Shown here piece by piece: positions 44,340 to 51,848 of a stretch of DNA of 52,533 bases. The position numbers were made by a program, and so were the translations under genes. The DNA lies in contig NZ_JADYTF010000010.1 of the NCBI RefSeq assembly GCF_021530995.1, positions 1-52,533 of the forward strand, given 5' to 3'. Numbering within the stretch: position 1 is the first letter of the stretch; every line of letters starts with the position of its first letter. The notes below the pieces were generated by a model, which worked only from the letters and a program-made list of their open reading frames with translations, did no database searches and had not been told where the DNA came from. The DNA is from Bacteroides caecigallinarum. GTDB taxonomy: Bacteria > Bacteroidota > Bacteroidia > Bacteroidales > Bacteroidaceae.

Positions 44340-45581
44340 CTATTGAAGATTGTCTACTTTTGGTTTAAGGAAGTAAAGTTGGGCACAAAGAGCTATCAAT
44401 ACCACTACTGCAAGCATGGCAAATCCCATACCTAAGTTACCTCCATCACTCCACTGTCCGAGAAGGCTTGTTATGAAAGCTCCTGCAAACACTCCTACCA
44501 TATTCATCATTCCGTATGCTGTAGCTCTCTGTTTTACGGATACGAACTGACATAGTATAGGCATGTTATTGGCGTCAAACATTCCGTAACCTACTCCAAA
44601 GAACAGGCCGGCACCTACTATTGCCACTATATTATCGCCAAATCCCAAAAGCAGAAGAGCAGGAATTGTGCATCCCAATCCTATAGCTCCGGTATATACT
44701 CGTCCGCGGATATTCTTCTGAACCCATTTATCAGACAGTATTCCGCCAAGTATCACTCCAAGGAACGATGATACAGCTATCGTTATCGTAGACAAAGGTC
44801 CTGCCTGCGACATAGGCATATCCAGATTTTCGGCAAACAGAGTAGGCAACCAGTTCTTGGTAGCCCATCCCGGGAGACTTGGAGCCGCAAAATACAACAG
44901 AATAACCCAGAAAGCCACATTCGTGAAAAGAGATTTGAGACTGACAAGTACAGGTTCTTTCTGTGGCACCGGATTTTCTTGAGACACCGTATCCAGAAGT
45001 TCATCCGATTTCTTGTCTTTCAGAAACAGCATCAGTATCAGAGCATACACTATACCGATTATACCAAACCAATGGAAGGTTGTGTGCCATGAATATGCGG
45101 CAGCTACTGTCGCGCCAAAACCGCCGACTGCCTGTCCGGTGTAAAGACCGGTCATGTGAATACCAACAGCCAAGGAACGGGATTTTCCTGTGTGATAATC
45201 AGCAATCAGTGAAAGTCCGGCAGGAATATATAGTGCTTCGCTTACTCCCATAAGTGCTCTGAGCCAGAACACCTGATTGAAGGTTGTTGCTACACCCATC
45301 AGATACGTTACCGCTGACCAAACAAATAAACTGCCTACAATAAGCCATTTTCTGTTGAGTCTGTCCGCTATAATACCGGATACAGGGCTCATAAATCCAT
45401 AAATATATAGGAATATAGCCATCAGCCAGCCGAAGTTGGTAGCAGATTGAAGTTCTACTATATCAATCTGCATACTTTCCTTCATTGTGCTCAACATCTG
45501 GCGATCCATATAATTAAGTAGGGCAACTCCCCACAGAAGAGCGACAACCACCCATGGATAAATCTTTGATGTTTTATTCAC
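44340..45581 (-). CDS. nanT: MFS sugar-acid transporter, NanT-like
   Basis: 413 residues, 12 predicted membrane helices. The N-terminal half starts VVVALLWGVALLNYMDRQML, typical of anion:cation symporter-like MFS proteins; the loop GIIADRLNRKW between helices two and three is the MFS signature. Gap at 185-215 is the central cytoplasmic loop. In B. fragilis the sialic acid permease NanT is encoded together with nanL and nanE; order and operon position fit. It should carry Neu5Ac across the inner membrane. Confidence 0.88.
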   Translation of the reverse strand: MNKTSKIYPWVVVALLWGVALLNYMDRQMLSTMKESMQIDIVELQSATNFGWLMAIFLYIYGFMSPVSGIIADRLNRKWLIVGSLFVWSAVTYLMGVATTFNQVFWLRALMGVSEALYIPAGLSLIADYHTGKSRSLAVGIHMTGLYTGQAVGGFGATVAAAYSWHTTFHWFGIIGIVYALILMLFLKDKKSDELLDTVSQENPVPQKEPVLVSLKSLFTNVAFWVILLYFAAPSLPGWATKNWLPTLFAENLDMPMSQAGPLSTITIAVSSFLGVILGGILSDKWVQKNIRGRVYTGAIGLGCTIPALLLLGFGDNIVAIVGAGLFFGVGYGMFDANNMPILCQFVSVKQRATAYGMMNMVGVFAGAFITSLLGQWSDGGNLGMGFAMLAVVVLIALCAQLYFLKPKVDNLQ

Positions 45582-45607
45582 GATATTAGATTCTAAATTT
45601 TATTAAA

Positions 45608-46786
45608 CTATTTTACTATTTCATTGCATAACATAAATCCCTTGATCATCATTCTCGGAATATGGAAAGGTCCCTTGAAGAGATTTCCTTTTGCCGGTTG
45701 TGCTACTGTACCGTCGCGGTGCAGATAACCGTACCATTCGCCAAATTCATTATCAGGGAAATGGGCGTATGTCCAGTCACTGACCATCTTATGACGCTTC
45801 AGATACTTTTCATCTCCGGTTATCTTGTAGGCATACAGACAGGCTATTATTGCTTCTGTCTGAGGCCACCAGAACTTCATATCCTGAGAATAATCCTGAG
45901 GAGGCAGATTTCTGCAGTCCTTGAAGTTTATGATTCCTCCATACTGCTTGTCCCATCCCCATTCCCATGACCAGTCGAGGATAGTAAGAGCCATGTCAAC
46001 AAGTTCTTTGTCACCGCCACGCGATGCCGCGACATCAAACAGGAACCATGCCGTCTCGATACAGTGTCCCGGGTTGATTGTTCTGCCGTTTATAGTATCA
46101 ATGAACTCACCCTTCGGTCCCACCATCTCAAGAAGAGCCTTGAATTCGGGATGCATGAAATAATTTTTCAGCGCAAATATTGACTCTTCAAGCTGTGTAT
46201 CAAGTTCCGGATCGGAAATCACTTTTTTTATACATGTGGCCACATTCACCATTATCATAGTAATGGAATGTCCTTGGGCTTGTACTGTCGGCAAATATTT
46301 TGGTTCCAGTATACCCGGAGTCTTGATGAAGCGTCTCATATCCTTGAACAGCTTCAATGCCTTGCGGGCATATTCCTCGCTACCTGTGGCCAGGGCATAT
46401 TCAGCCATTGCTATTGCCGCGAAACTTTCAGAAAAGACATATCTTCTTTTTCTTAAAGGTGTGCCATTGGCAGCAACTTCGAAATACATTCTGCCGTCGG
46501 TATCAAAACAGTGTTTCTCAATGAAATCTATTGTAGATTTTGCGGCGTCAAGCCATTCCTGACGTTTTTCTACATTATTATATGCATAAGCGCATACGAA
46601 AGCGAAGCGTCCCTGGAACCAGACAGATTTAGTGGTATCAATCAGTTGTCCGTTTCTGGCAACACATGTGTATATACCGCCGTTCTCTTTGTCCAGTCCA
46701 TATTTGAACCAGAAAGGAAGTATATTATTGGTAAGATCATCTTTATAACGTTCCGCCCAATATTCAAAATATTTATCTGTAGGCAT
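45608..46786 (-). CDS. nanE: N-acylglucosamine 2-epimerase (ManNAc to GlcNAc)
   Basis: 392 residues of the AGE family with an (alpha/alpha)6 barrel. Signature pieces are WFKYGLDKENGGIYTCVARNG, VWFQGRFAFVCAYAYN, PGHCIETAWFLFDVA and WWPQTEAIIACLYAY; the two histidines of the active site lie in these. The B. fragilis NanE is of this type (renin-binding-protein-like), not the phosphate-using NanE of E. coli, so ManNAc is epimerised without kinase first. Gaps of 26 and 11 bases show it is in the operon. Confidence 0.9.
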   Translation of the reverse strand: MPTDKYFEYWAERYKDDLTNNILPFWFKYGLDKENGGIYTCVARNGQLIDTTKSVWFQGRFAFVCAYAYNNVEKRQEWLDAAKSTIDFIEKHCFDTDGRMYFEVAANGTPLRKRRYVFSESFAAIAMAEYALATGSEEYARKALKLFKDMRRFIKTPGILEPKYLPTVQAQGHSITMIMVNVATCIKKVISDPELDTQLEESIFALKNYFMHPEFKALLEMVGPKGEFIDTINGRTINPGHCIETAWFLFDVAASRGGDKELVDMALTILDWSWEWGWDKQYGGIINFKDCRNLPPQDYSQDMKFWWPQTEAIIACLYAYKITGDEKYLKRHKMVSDWTYAHFPDNEFGEWYGYLHRDGTVAQPAKGNLFKGPFHIPRMMIKGFMLCNEIVK

Positions 46787-46797
46787 AGCTGTACGAT

Positions 46798-47715
46798 TTA
46801 AAATTTATTGCAACGCTCAAAGAAGTTGATGGCCTCAAGCTCAGCCTTCATACGAGCTTCTTCTTCATCTGTCATATTCTGGAAAGGAGTACGGTTCTTA
46901 CCCAAATCCAAACCTATAAGTTTCATTATTCTCTTGCCGCCTACGATGTTACCTCTATAATGGCAGATAACATTGATGACTTCCTGTGAGAAGTTCTGCA
47001 GTTCGCGAGCCTTTTCTATATCTCCAGCCTTCCATGCGTCGATTATACCAACAAGGTTGATGCCATTGTAATTGGTTGTTCCACCGATTCCTCCTTGCGC
47101 ACCACCCATAGCCAGTGAAGGAAGAATAGTTTCATCCTGACCGTGAAGCATGTCGTATTTACCGTTTTTATACAGTCTGCACTGATTGTATTCATATATA
47201 CTTTCGAAAGTATATTTGATTCCTGCAAAATTAGGAATTCGTCCGTCTACAGCCTTCAGCAATTCAACCATTGGAAGGAATGCACCGTTAAATGCCGGAA
47301 TATGATAATAGTAGAAAGGTAGATCAGGAGCACCGGCTGCAATTTCCTCACAGTATTTTACGAGTTCTTCTATGCGGCCTACCTTTGGGAATGGAGGAGC
47401 CATTGCGCCAATACCCCATGCACCAATCTTCTGTGCGTGTTCGGCTAGCATCTTGCTGGCCTTTACACAGCAGCTTCCTACATGGACAATAACCTTGAAA
47501 CCTTCAGGTGCTACGCGTACCCATTCTTCAGCAAGTTTCATACGTTCGTCTTCTGTAAGCATATATCCTTCGCCGGATGAGCCGTTGATAAATACACCCT
47601 TAAGACCATTCTTTGCAAGCATTGCTGCATATGCAGCTATAGGTTCCAGATTAACTTCTCCGTTTTCATAAAAAGGAGTAAAAGGAGCATCGATTAAGCC
47701 AATAATTTTTTCCAT
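46798..47715 (-). CDS. nanL: N-acetylneuraminate lyase
   Basis: 305 residues of the DHDPS/NAL family. Substrate carboxylate motif GSSGEGYMLTEDER (46-58), Tyr137 in FYYYHIPAFNG and the Schiff-base Lys167 in FAGIKYTF match E. coli NanA. It cleaves Neu5Ac to ManNAc and pyruvate in the cytoplasm. First gene of the seven-gene operon: the promoter lies 30-60 bases upstream. B. fragilis names the orthologue nanL; E. coli nanA. Confidence 0.93.
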   Translation of the reverse strand: MEKIIGLIDAPFTPFYENGEVNLEPIAAYAAMLAKNGLKGVFINGSSGEGYMLTEDERMKLAEEWVRVAPEGFKVIVHVGSCCVKASKMLAEHAQKIGAWGIGAMAPPFPKVGRIEELVKYCEEIAAGAPDLPFYYYHIPAFNGAFLPMVELLKAVDGRIPNFAGIKYTFESIYEYNQCRLYKNGKYDMLHGQDETILPSLAMGGAQGGIGGTTNYNGINLVGIIDAWKAGDIEKARELQNFSQEVINVICHYRGNIVGGKRIMKLIGLDLGKNRTPFQNMTDEEEARMKAELEAINFFERCNKF

Positions 47716-47744
47716 TGTATAAAAATTTAAGTATATTTCTAGTG

Positions 47745-47776
47745 CAAAGTTAAATTTAAAAAGATTGCGACAACAA
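47745..47776 (-). promoter_or_regulatory. Promoter of the nan operon
   Basis: Minus strand TTG (47776-47774 or 47773-47771), then TAACTTTG (47752-47745). Spacer is 21 or 18 bases. The -7 box is an exact match, and the start would be about 23 bases before the lyase ATG. Confidence 0.7.
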
Positions 47777-47781
47777 TTTCA

Positions 47782-47808
47782 TTATGTTTTTATTAAGAAA
47801 AAACATAA
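47782..47808. repeat. Inverted repeat next to the nan promoter, candidate operator
   Basis: TTATGTTTT (47782-47790), nine bases, AAAACATAA (47800-47808), perfect nine-base arms. It begins five bases upstream of the -33 box of the nan promoter. The AAAAGCTTTT palindrome follows at 47811-47820. Confidence 0.5.
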
Positions 47809-47875
47809 AAAAAGCTTTTATTATGTTGTAAAACAGATTTATATGATTAAAACCCAACTCATACCATGAAGTTTC

Positions 47876-47889
47876 ATAAAACGTTTTAT
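47876..47889. promoter_or_regulatory. Operator-like palindrome 1, ATAAAACGTTTTAT
   Basis: Perfect 14-base palindrome in the gap between nanL and the ROK regulator gene. The same core returns at 47939-47950. ROK repressors bind palindromic AT-rich sites, so this pair is the natural target of the divergent regulator. Confidence 0.6.
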
Positions 47890-47938
47890 ATAACTAGGAC
47901 AAAAAAAATCATTATATATCCTTTTTTCACTACTTATA

Positions 47939-47950
47939 TAAAACGTTTTA
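47939..47950. promoter_or_regulatory. Operator-like palindrome 2, TAAAACGTTTTA
   Basis: Perfect 12-base palindrome, 63 bases from copy 1, lying over the -33 region of the regulator's own promoter (-7 at 47963-47970). A weaker copy, ATAAACATTTTAT, follows at 47951-47963. The position suggests autorepression. Confidence 0.6.
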
Positions 47951-47962
47951 ATAAACATTTTA

Positions 47963-47970
47963 TATATTTG
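47963..47970 (+). promoter_or_regulatory. -7 box of the ROK regulator gene
   Basis: TATATTTG matches TAnnTTTG, 22 bases before the ATG at 47993. No TTG at -33; that place is taken by palindrome 2. Confidence 0.5.
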
Positions 47971-47992
47971 TACCAGACAATATGAAAAACTT

Positions 47993-49180
47993 ATGGATAG
48001 AAGTAAAAATAAATTTAAAATCACACCAAAAGAACTTCTTGAGTTCTTTATTGAAAGAGGAGAGCTTACTGTACCTTTAATATCCAAGGAAATGGATTTA
48101 AGTATGCCTACTACCAACAAATTAATTTCTTATCTGTATGAAAACAATTATATAATCAATGCAGGTAAAGGTGAACGGAATGAAGGCAGACCACCATCAT
48201 TATATACAGTGAATAATAACATCGGTTTATTTATGGGTGTGGATATAAAGAAAGATTACATCAATTTCAGCATCATGGATTTTGGTGGAAATATTAAAAA
48301 AAACAAGACCTGTAAGTATGTTCTTGAAAACTCATCCAGAGGTCTGAAGAATTTATGCAATCTGATAAATGATATAATTAAAGAATGGGGAATAAATAAA
48401 ACCTTACTCAAATATATCGGAATAAACATCCCCGGAAGGATTCATTCTGAAGAAGGAATAAGTCATACTTATTTCAGCTTTCTTGACGACCCTATTACTG
48501 AAGTACTGGAATATGAACTTAATCTTAAAATAGTAATAGAAAACGACACAAGAGCCATGTTTTTAGGAGAACTGTTTTTAGAAAAATATAAAGAAAAAAA
48601 TATAGTATTCATAAACATAGGATGGGGACTTGGATCTGCACTTTTAGTTAATGGAGAGACAGTCAGAGGAAAAGATGGCTTTGCAGGTGAATTGGGACAT
48701 TTCTATGCGTATGACAATGAAATACTTTGCCATTGCGGGAAAAAGGGATGCCTCGAAACAGAAGTCTCCGGATCGGCTTTATACAGAAAGCTCATGGAGA
48801 GTCTGAAGAAAGGCAAAAGCTCTATTTTATCCCAAAAATTCAACAATAATGACAAGATAACATTATCGGATATAATAGAGGCCACAAATTCAGAAGACTT
48901 GCTGTGCATTGATATAGTGGAAAACATAGGAAGTGAACTTGGAAAACATGTGGCAAACCTTATAAACCTTTTAAATCCTGAATTGATAATTATAGGTGGA
49001 AGCCTGGCTGCGACAGGCGACTATTTCTTTCTTCCACTAAGATCATCTGTGAAGAAATATACACTAAAGATTGTGAACAGGAATACAAATATGGTTCTGT
49101 CTAAATTAAATGAAAACAGCGGATCAATAGGTGCATGTTTTATAGCTAGAGAAAACTTTCTTAAAGAAATGGTTATATAA
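47993..49180 (+). CDS. ROK-family transcriptional regulator of the nan locus (NanR-like)
   Basis: 395 residues. Residues 1-75 are a winged helix-turn-helix (RGELTVPLISKEMDLSMPTTNKLISYLY, wing ending EGRPPSLYTV). Residues 80-395 are the ROK domain: NIGWGLGSALLVNGE, GELGH (232-236) and the zinc cysteines CHCGKKGC (246, 248, 253). The ATP-binding DxGGT loop of ROK kinases is changed to DIKKDY, so it is a sensor and not a kinase. A repressor released by ManNAc, GlcNAc or a phosphate is expected. It is divergent from the nan operon with palindromes in between. Confidence 0.88.
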   Translation: MDRSKNKFKITPKELLEFFIERGELTVPLISKEMDLSMPTTNKLISYLYENNYIINAGKGERNEGRPPSLYTVNNNIGLFMGVDIKKDYINFSIMDFGGNIKKNKTCKYVLENSSRGLKNLCNLINDIIKEWGINKTLLKYIGINIPGRIHSEEGISHTYFSFLDDPITEVLEYELNLKIVIENDTRAMFLGELFLEKYKEKNIVFINIGWGLGSALLVNGETVRGKDGFAGELGHFYAYDNEILCHCGKKGCLETEVSGSALYRKLMESLKKGKSSILSQKFNNNDKITLSDIIEATNSEDLLCIDIVENIGSELGKHVANLINLLNPELIIIGGSLAATGDYFFLPLRSSVKKYTLKIVNRNTNMVLSKLNENSGSIGACFIARENFLKEMVI

Positions 49181-49283
49181 TTCTTTAGTTTAGCAATTGG
49201 AAGACTTGAGAAAGATACGATTTCATATTTGCAATGAAATATATTTATTCATTCTCAAATTAAACTAATGCAAACAAAAGCCA

Positions 49284-49370
49284 ACAAAAAACCTGCCCAT
49301 AGCATTCTATTTTGTCCATATTTCATAATTTAAATTAGTATGACAAAATCAAAACTACTAAAGGCAGGTT
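49284..49370 (-). terminator. Long imperfect hairpin behind the SusD gene, terminator-like on the minus strand
   Basis: Outer arms AACCTGCC (minus strand from 49370) and GGCAGGTT (to 49290) are followed by TTTTG. A second pair GATTTTGTC / GACAAAAT lies inside (49349-49342 with 49316-49309), with AATTTAAATT at the tip. It begins 64 bases past the SusD stop. The 81-base span is longer than ordinary terminators and could be a degenerate small inserted element. Confidence 0.5.
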
Positions 49371-49433
49371 CCAATATTATATTGCCAACAATCGTGCCAA
49401 GCACCACTTAGCGATTATTCACTATAATACGAA

Positions 49434-51446
49434 TTATTCTACATTCATTGCACCAGTATTTGCTTCATAAGACCAACCAGGGTTCTGGTAGACATTAGAA
49501 GAAGTAAAATCATCGGCATTAGCTGCTGTCTGACGGAATACCGCTGCACCAATTGGTTCAAGATAGTGAGCCGGTGTAAATTTGAATCCGCCCTGATTGT
49601 AGATATCATTATTAACAGTTATTTTTTCATAAGGATAGATATATGGTCCAGATGATTCAGGAGACATATTTCCCTTAGCTGGATCGACAATACATTTGTC
49701 TTTCGTTTGTTCTTCATATACACTACCCCAATAAAGCATACCCTGTGGACGGAACGGTGTATCCTTCAACTGGTCAAGCGCTCTCCATCGTTTCAAATCT
49801 TCCCATCTCAATGCTTCTGCGCACAACTCATTACGACGTTCGCGGCGAATGTTATACAATGTAGCGTCAATTAACTGACCATGTGAATAAGCACCAAAGT
49901 CGCCTTCCGCTTCTTTCATCATATCTGTAGCGGCTATAGTCTTGTTATAGTCAGGATCAACTTTTGCACGTGTACGCAAAGCCCTCCAATATTTATCAGC
50001 AGTAGCATCAATATTGCCATTCTTTTCATAAGAAGCTTCCATATATATTAACAAAGCTTCAGCACCACGGAAAACGATACCACCTGAAGTTCCCTGACTA
50101 TGGTCGTTAGCCATAACTGGCGAATAATGCTTACCTTTCTTGATAATATAACCAGTAGTTGTTCCAGTCTGGCTATCACCAAAAATCAAATCTATCTTAC
50201 TTACATCTGATGTTCCATCAGCATTGTAATAGTTGACATCACCAGGTTTTTTTGTAAAAATAACGATACGAGAGTCACGGTCCGTCAAAGTTTTGTTCAC
50301 ACCTTCAACTTCCCAATTAGGATCATAACCTGAACCAGAAGCATATATAGGCAAACCGTTTCTCATAAGGAATGAGTTAACCATACCTCTTGTCCATCCT
50401 GAACCGGCACCGTTACGTTCCAATTCCATCTGAAGATTATTAGTGACATTCATCTCCACACTGAACTGTTTCCACAACAAGACTTCGTCATAACCACTCA
50501 TATCTTCATCACAGAACATAGTATAATATGGATTAATTGATTCCAAAGAAGCATTCATACCTTCAGGTGTATCTGTATTTTCGGCCAACACATCAACCAT
50601 CTGGTCACCTACCACTTTAGAAGCACTCATCGCTTCATCCAAGAAGTAATTGATTTCAGTATCAGCATTATATCCCTGAGAATCTTTTCCAGGCCAACCT
50701 GTTCCACCAGGAACAAAAGCTGTACCGCGATGATATTTTTCCCATGTAGCCTCAAACAATGCCACACGTGCATGGAGCAGATAAGCTACATTTTTACTGA
50801 TTCTGTTTTTCTTACCATCAGGCGATTTGTCCAACAGAAGTTCTTGAGCTCTTTTTAAATCCTCTATAATGAAACGTGCCACTTTATTTCGAGGCTGACG
50901 TTCACTTGCAGCTACAAGATCTTCCTGAATATCCGGCAATGGAACTTCTACAATAGGCAAGTCACCATAACGTAAAAGCATTTTATAATAATTATATGCA
51001 CGAATAACATACATCTCGCCAATATAATGCTTCACATTATCATGATTACCAAGAATAGAACCAGCTTCATACCTTGGCAAAACCTGTTCAAAGAAATAAT
51101 TACATGAGCGAATGTTTCTCCAGGACCATTGCTTACTGGAGCTTGAACTCCAGTATCCTTCATCAGAAGGAACTTTTTTGTTTCCAGGAACCCAAAAACT
51201 GTTATTACCTCCACTTACCTGATTATCAGTATCATTATCTTTTCCAAAGAAATTAAGCCCATAAGAACCGTCAACTGTCTCAAAATTATAGTTGTTGATA
51301 GCATAAGCCGCCAGCTCCTCCTCAGAAGAGAAGAAATTCTCCGGTGTTACCTTATCAAGCGGCTCTCTGTCCAAAAAGTCATTACAACTGGTCAAGCCAC
51401 CTACCAGGAATGCTCCTAAAGTAAAAAGTTGAATATATCTTTTCAT
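49434..51446 (-). CDS. SusD/RagB family lipoprotein without a SusC neighbour
   Basis: 670 residues from the ATG at 51446 (MKRYIQLFTL, lipobox LTSC, Cys21); eight codons of in-frame sequence upstream are not used. SusD marks: NDFLDREPLDKVTPENFFSS, IGEMYVIRAYNYYKMLLRYGDLPIVEVPL and the C-terminal RRERRNELCAEALRWEDLKRWRALDQ. It is longer than the NanU-like protein at 37172 and is not a close copy. SusD proteins normally follow a SusC gene; here the upstream side holds a small RNA gene and an IS110 element instead. Ligand unknown. A weak CAACTTTG box lies 27 bases upstream. Confidence 0.88.
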   Translation of the reverse strand: MKRYIQLFTLGAFLVGGLTSCNDFLDREPLDKVTPENFFSSEEELAAYAINNYNFETVDGSYGLNFFGKDNDTDNQVSGGNNSFWVPGNKKVPSDEGYWSSSSSKQWSWRNIRSCNYFFEQVLPRYEAGSILGNHDNVKHYIGEMYVIRAYNYYKMLLRYGDLPIVEVPLPDIQEDLVAASERQPRNKVARFIIEDLKRAQELLLDKSPDGKKNRISKNVAYLLHARVALFEATWEKYHRGTAFVPGGTGWPGKDSQGYNADTEINYFLDEAMSASKVVGDQMVDVLAENTDTPEGMNASLESINPYYTMFCDEDMSGYDEVLLWKQFSVEMNVTNNLQMELERNGAGSGWTRGMVNSFLMRNGLPIYASGSGYDPNWEVEGVNKTLTDRDSRIVIFTKKPGDVNYYNADGTSDVSKIDLIFGDSQTGTTTGYIIKKGKHYSPVMANDHSQGTSGGIVFRGAEALLIYMEASYEKNGNIDATADKYWRALRTRAKVDPDYNKTIAATDMMKEAEGDFGAYSHGQLIDATLYNIRRERRNELCAEALRWEDLKRWRALDQLKDTPFRPQGMLYWGSVYEEQTKDKCIVDPAKGNMSPESSGPYIYPYEKITVNNDIYNQGGFKFTPAHYLEPIGAAVFRQTAANADDFTSSNVYQNPGWSYEANTGAMNVE

Positions 51447-51510
51447 AATTATCTTCCATTTAAAATCCAAACAAAGTTGGATAATTCATTAATAATTAAC
51501 TTTAGTTTTA

Positions 51511-51518
51511 TACCTTTG
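51511..51518 (+). promoter_or_regulatory. -7 box of the candidate small RNA
   Basis: TACCTTTG, exact consensus. A -33 TTG is missing (TTAA at the right place). The predicted start falls on the first base of the RNA stem at about 51521-51523. Confidence 0.55.
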
Positions 51519-51520
51519 TA

Positions 51521-51632
51521 TCAGGATGTTAAGAGGAAGTAGGCTCTGCTGAGGAGCAACCTGCCAGCAATAAGCATCCTGACGGTACGCAGTAATGCTA
51601 CTTGGGGAGGCGGTCACACGCCTCTCTTTTTG
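51521..51632 (+). ncRNA. Candidate structured small RNA, about 112 nt
   Basis: Between the -7 box and a terminator is a compact, G+C-rich segment with no reading frame. TCAGGATG (51521-51528) pairs with CATCCTGA (51575-51582). Inside, GCTC and GAGC make a hairpin, and AAGTAG (51537-51542) can pair with CTACTT (51598-51603), which crosses the main stem as a pseudoknot; a local AGTA/TACT hairpin is the alternative. The RNA ends with GAGGCG, loop GTCACA, CGCCTC and TCTTTTT. I do not recognise the family; it does not look like 4.5S, tmRNA, 6S or RNase P RNA. Confidence 0.6.
51607..51632 (+). terminator. Terminator of the candidate small RNA
   Basis: GAGGCG (51607-51612) and CGCCTC (51619-51624), extended outward by G-U and G-C pairs, then TCTTTTTG. 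It is oriented away from the IS110 transposase gene. Confidence 0.82.
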
Positions 51633-51848
51633 TATTACTGATATCGTCTGATATGGCTAAGAAAACCTAACCATAATCCTATGGTAAAACAAACTTTCCA
51701 CAGCAGACACCGCATAAGGGGCTGCAAGTTCCTTTATCAGTCAAACCATTAATGAGGGTTACAAACTTTTTTGAGCGGACTTCAAAGCCGCATAAATATG
51801 ATAGTATTTCCCTCAAAAGAAAGCTGTTTTACCTTATAGGATTCTGTA
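51633..51848 (-). other. Non-coding tail next to the IS110 transposase
   Basis: No coding frame. It contains ACCATA/TATGGT (51669-51684), GCGG/CCGC around ACTTCAAAG (51774-51790), GCAG/CTGC (51703-51726) and the twice-used CCGCATAA (51710 and 51788). The outer end of the insertion sequence is not fixed; IS110 elements have no clear terminal repeats. For IS1111-type members the guide (bridge or seek) RNA lies downstream of the recombinase, which is where this stretch is. Confidence 0.35.

Noticed and set aside
49340-49411. 23-codon frame on the plus strand, thought of as a transposase start
   Set aside because: Too short, inside the inverted repeat, and without any family match I can name.
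51447-51499. Possible remnant of a SusC C-terminus (frame reading NYPTLFGF then stop)
   Set aside because: Only nine codons, with a stop before them; chance agreement is likely.
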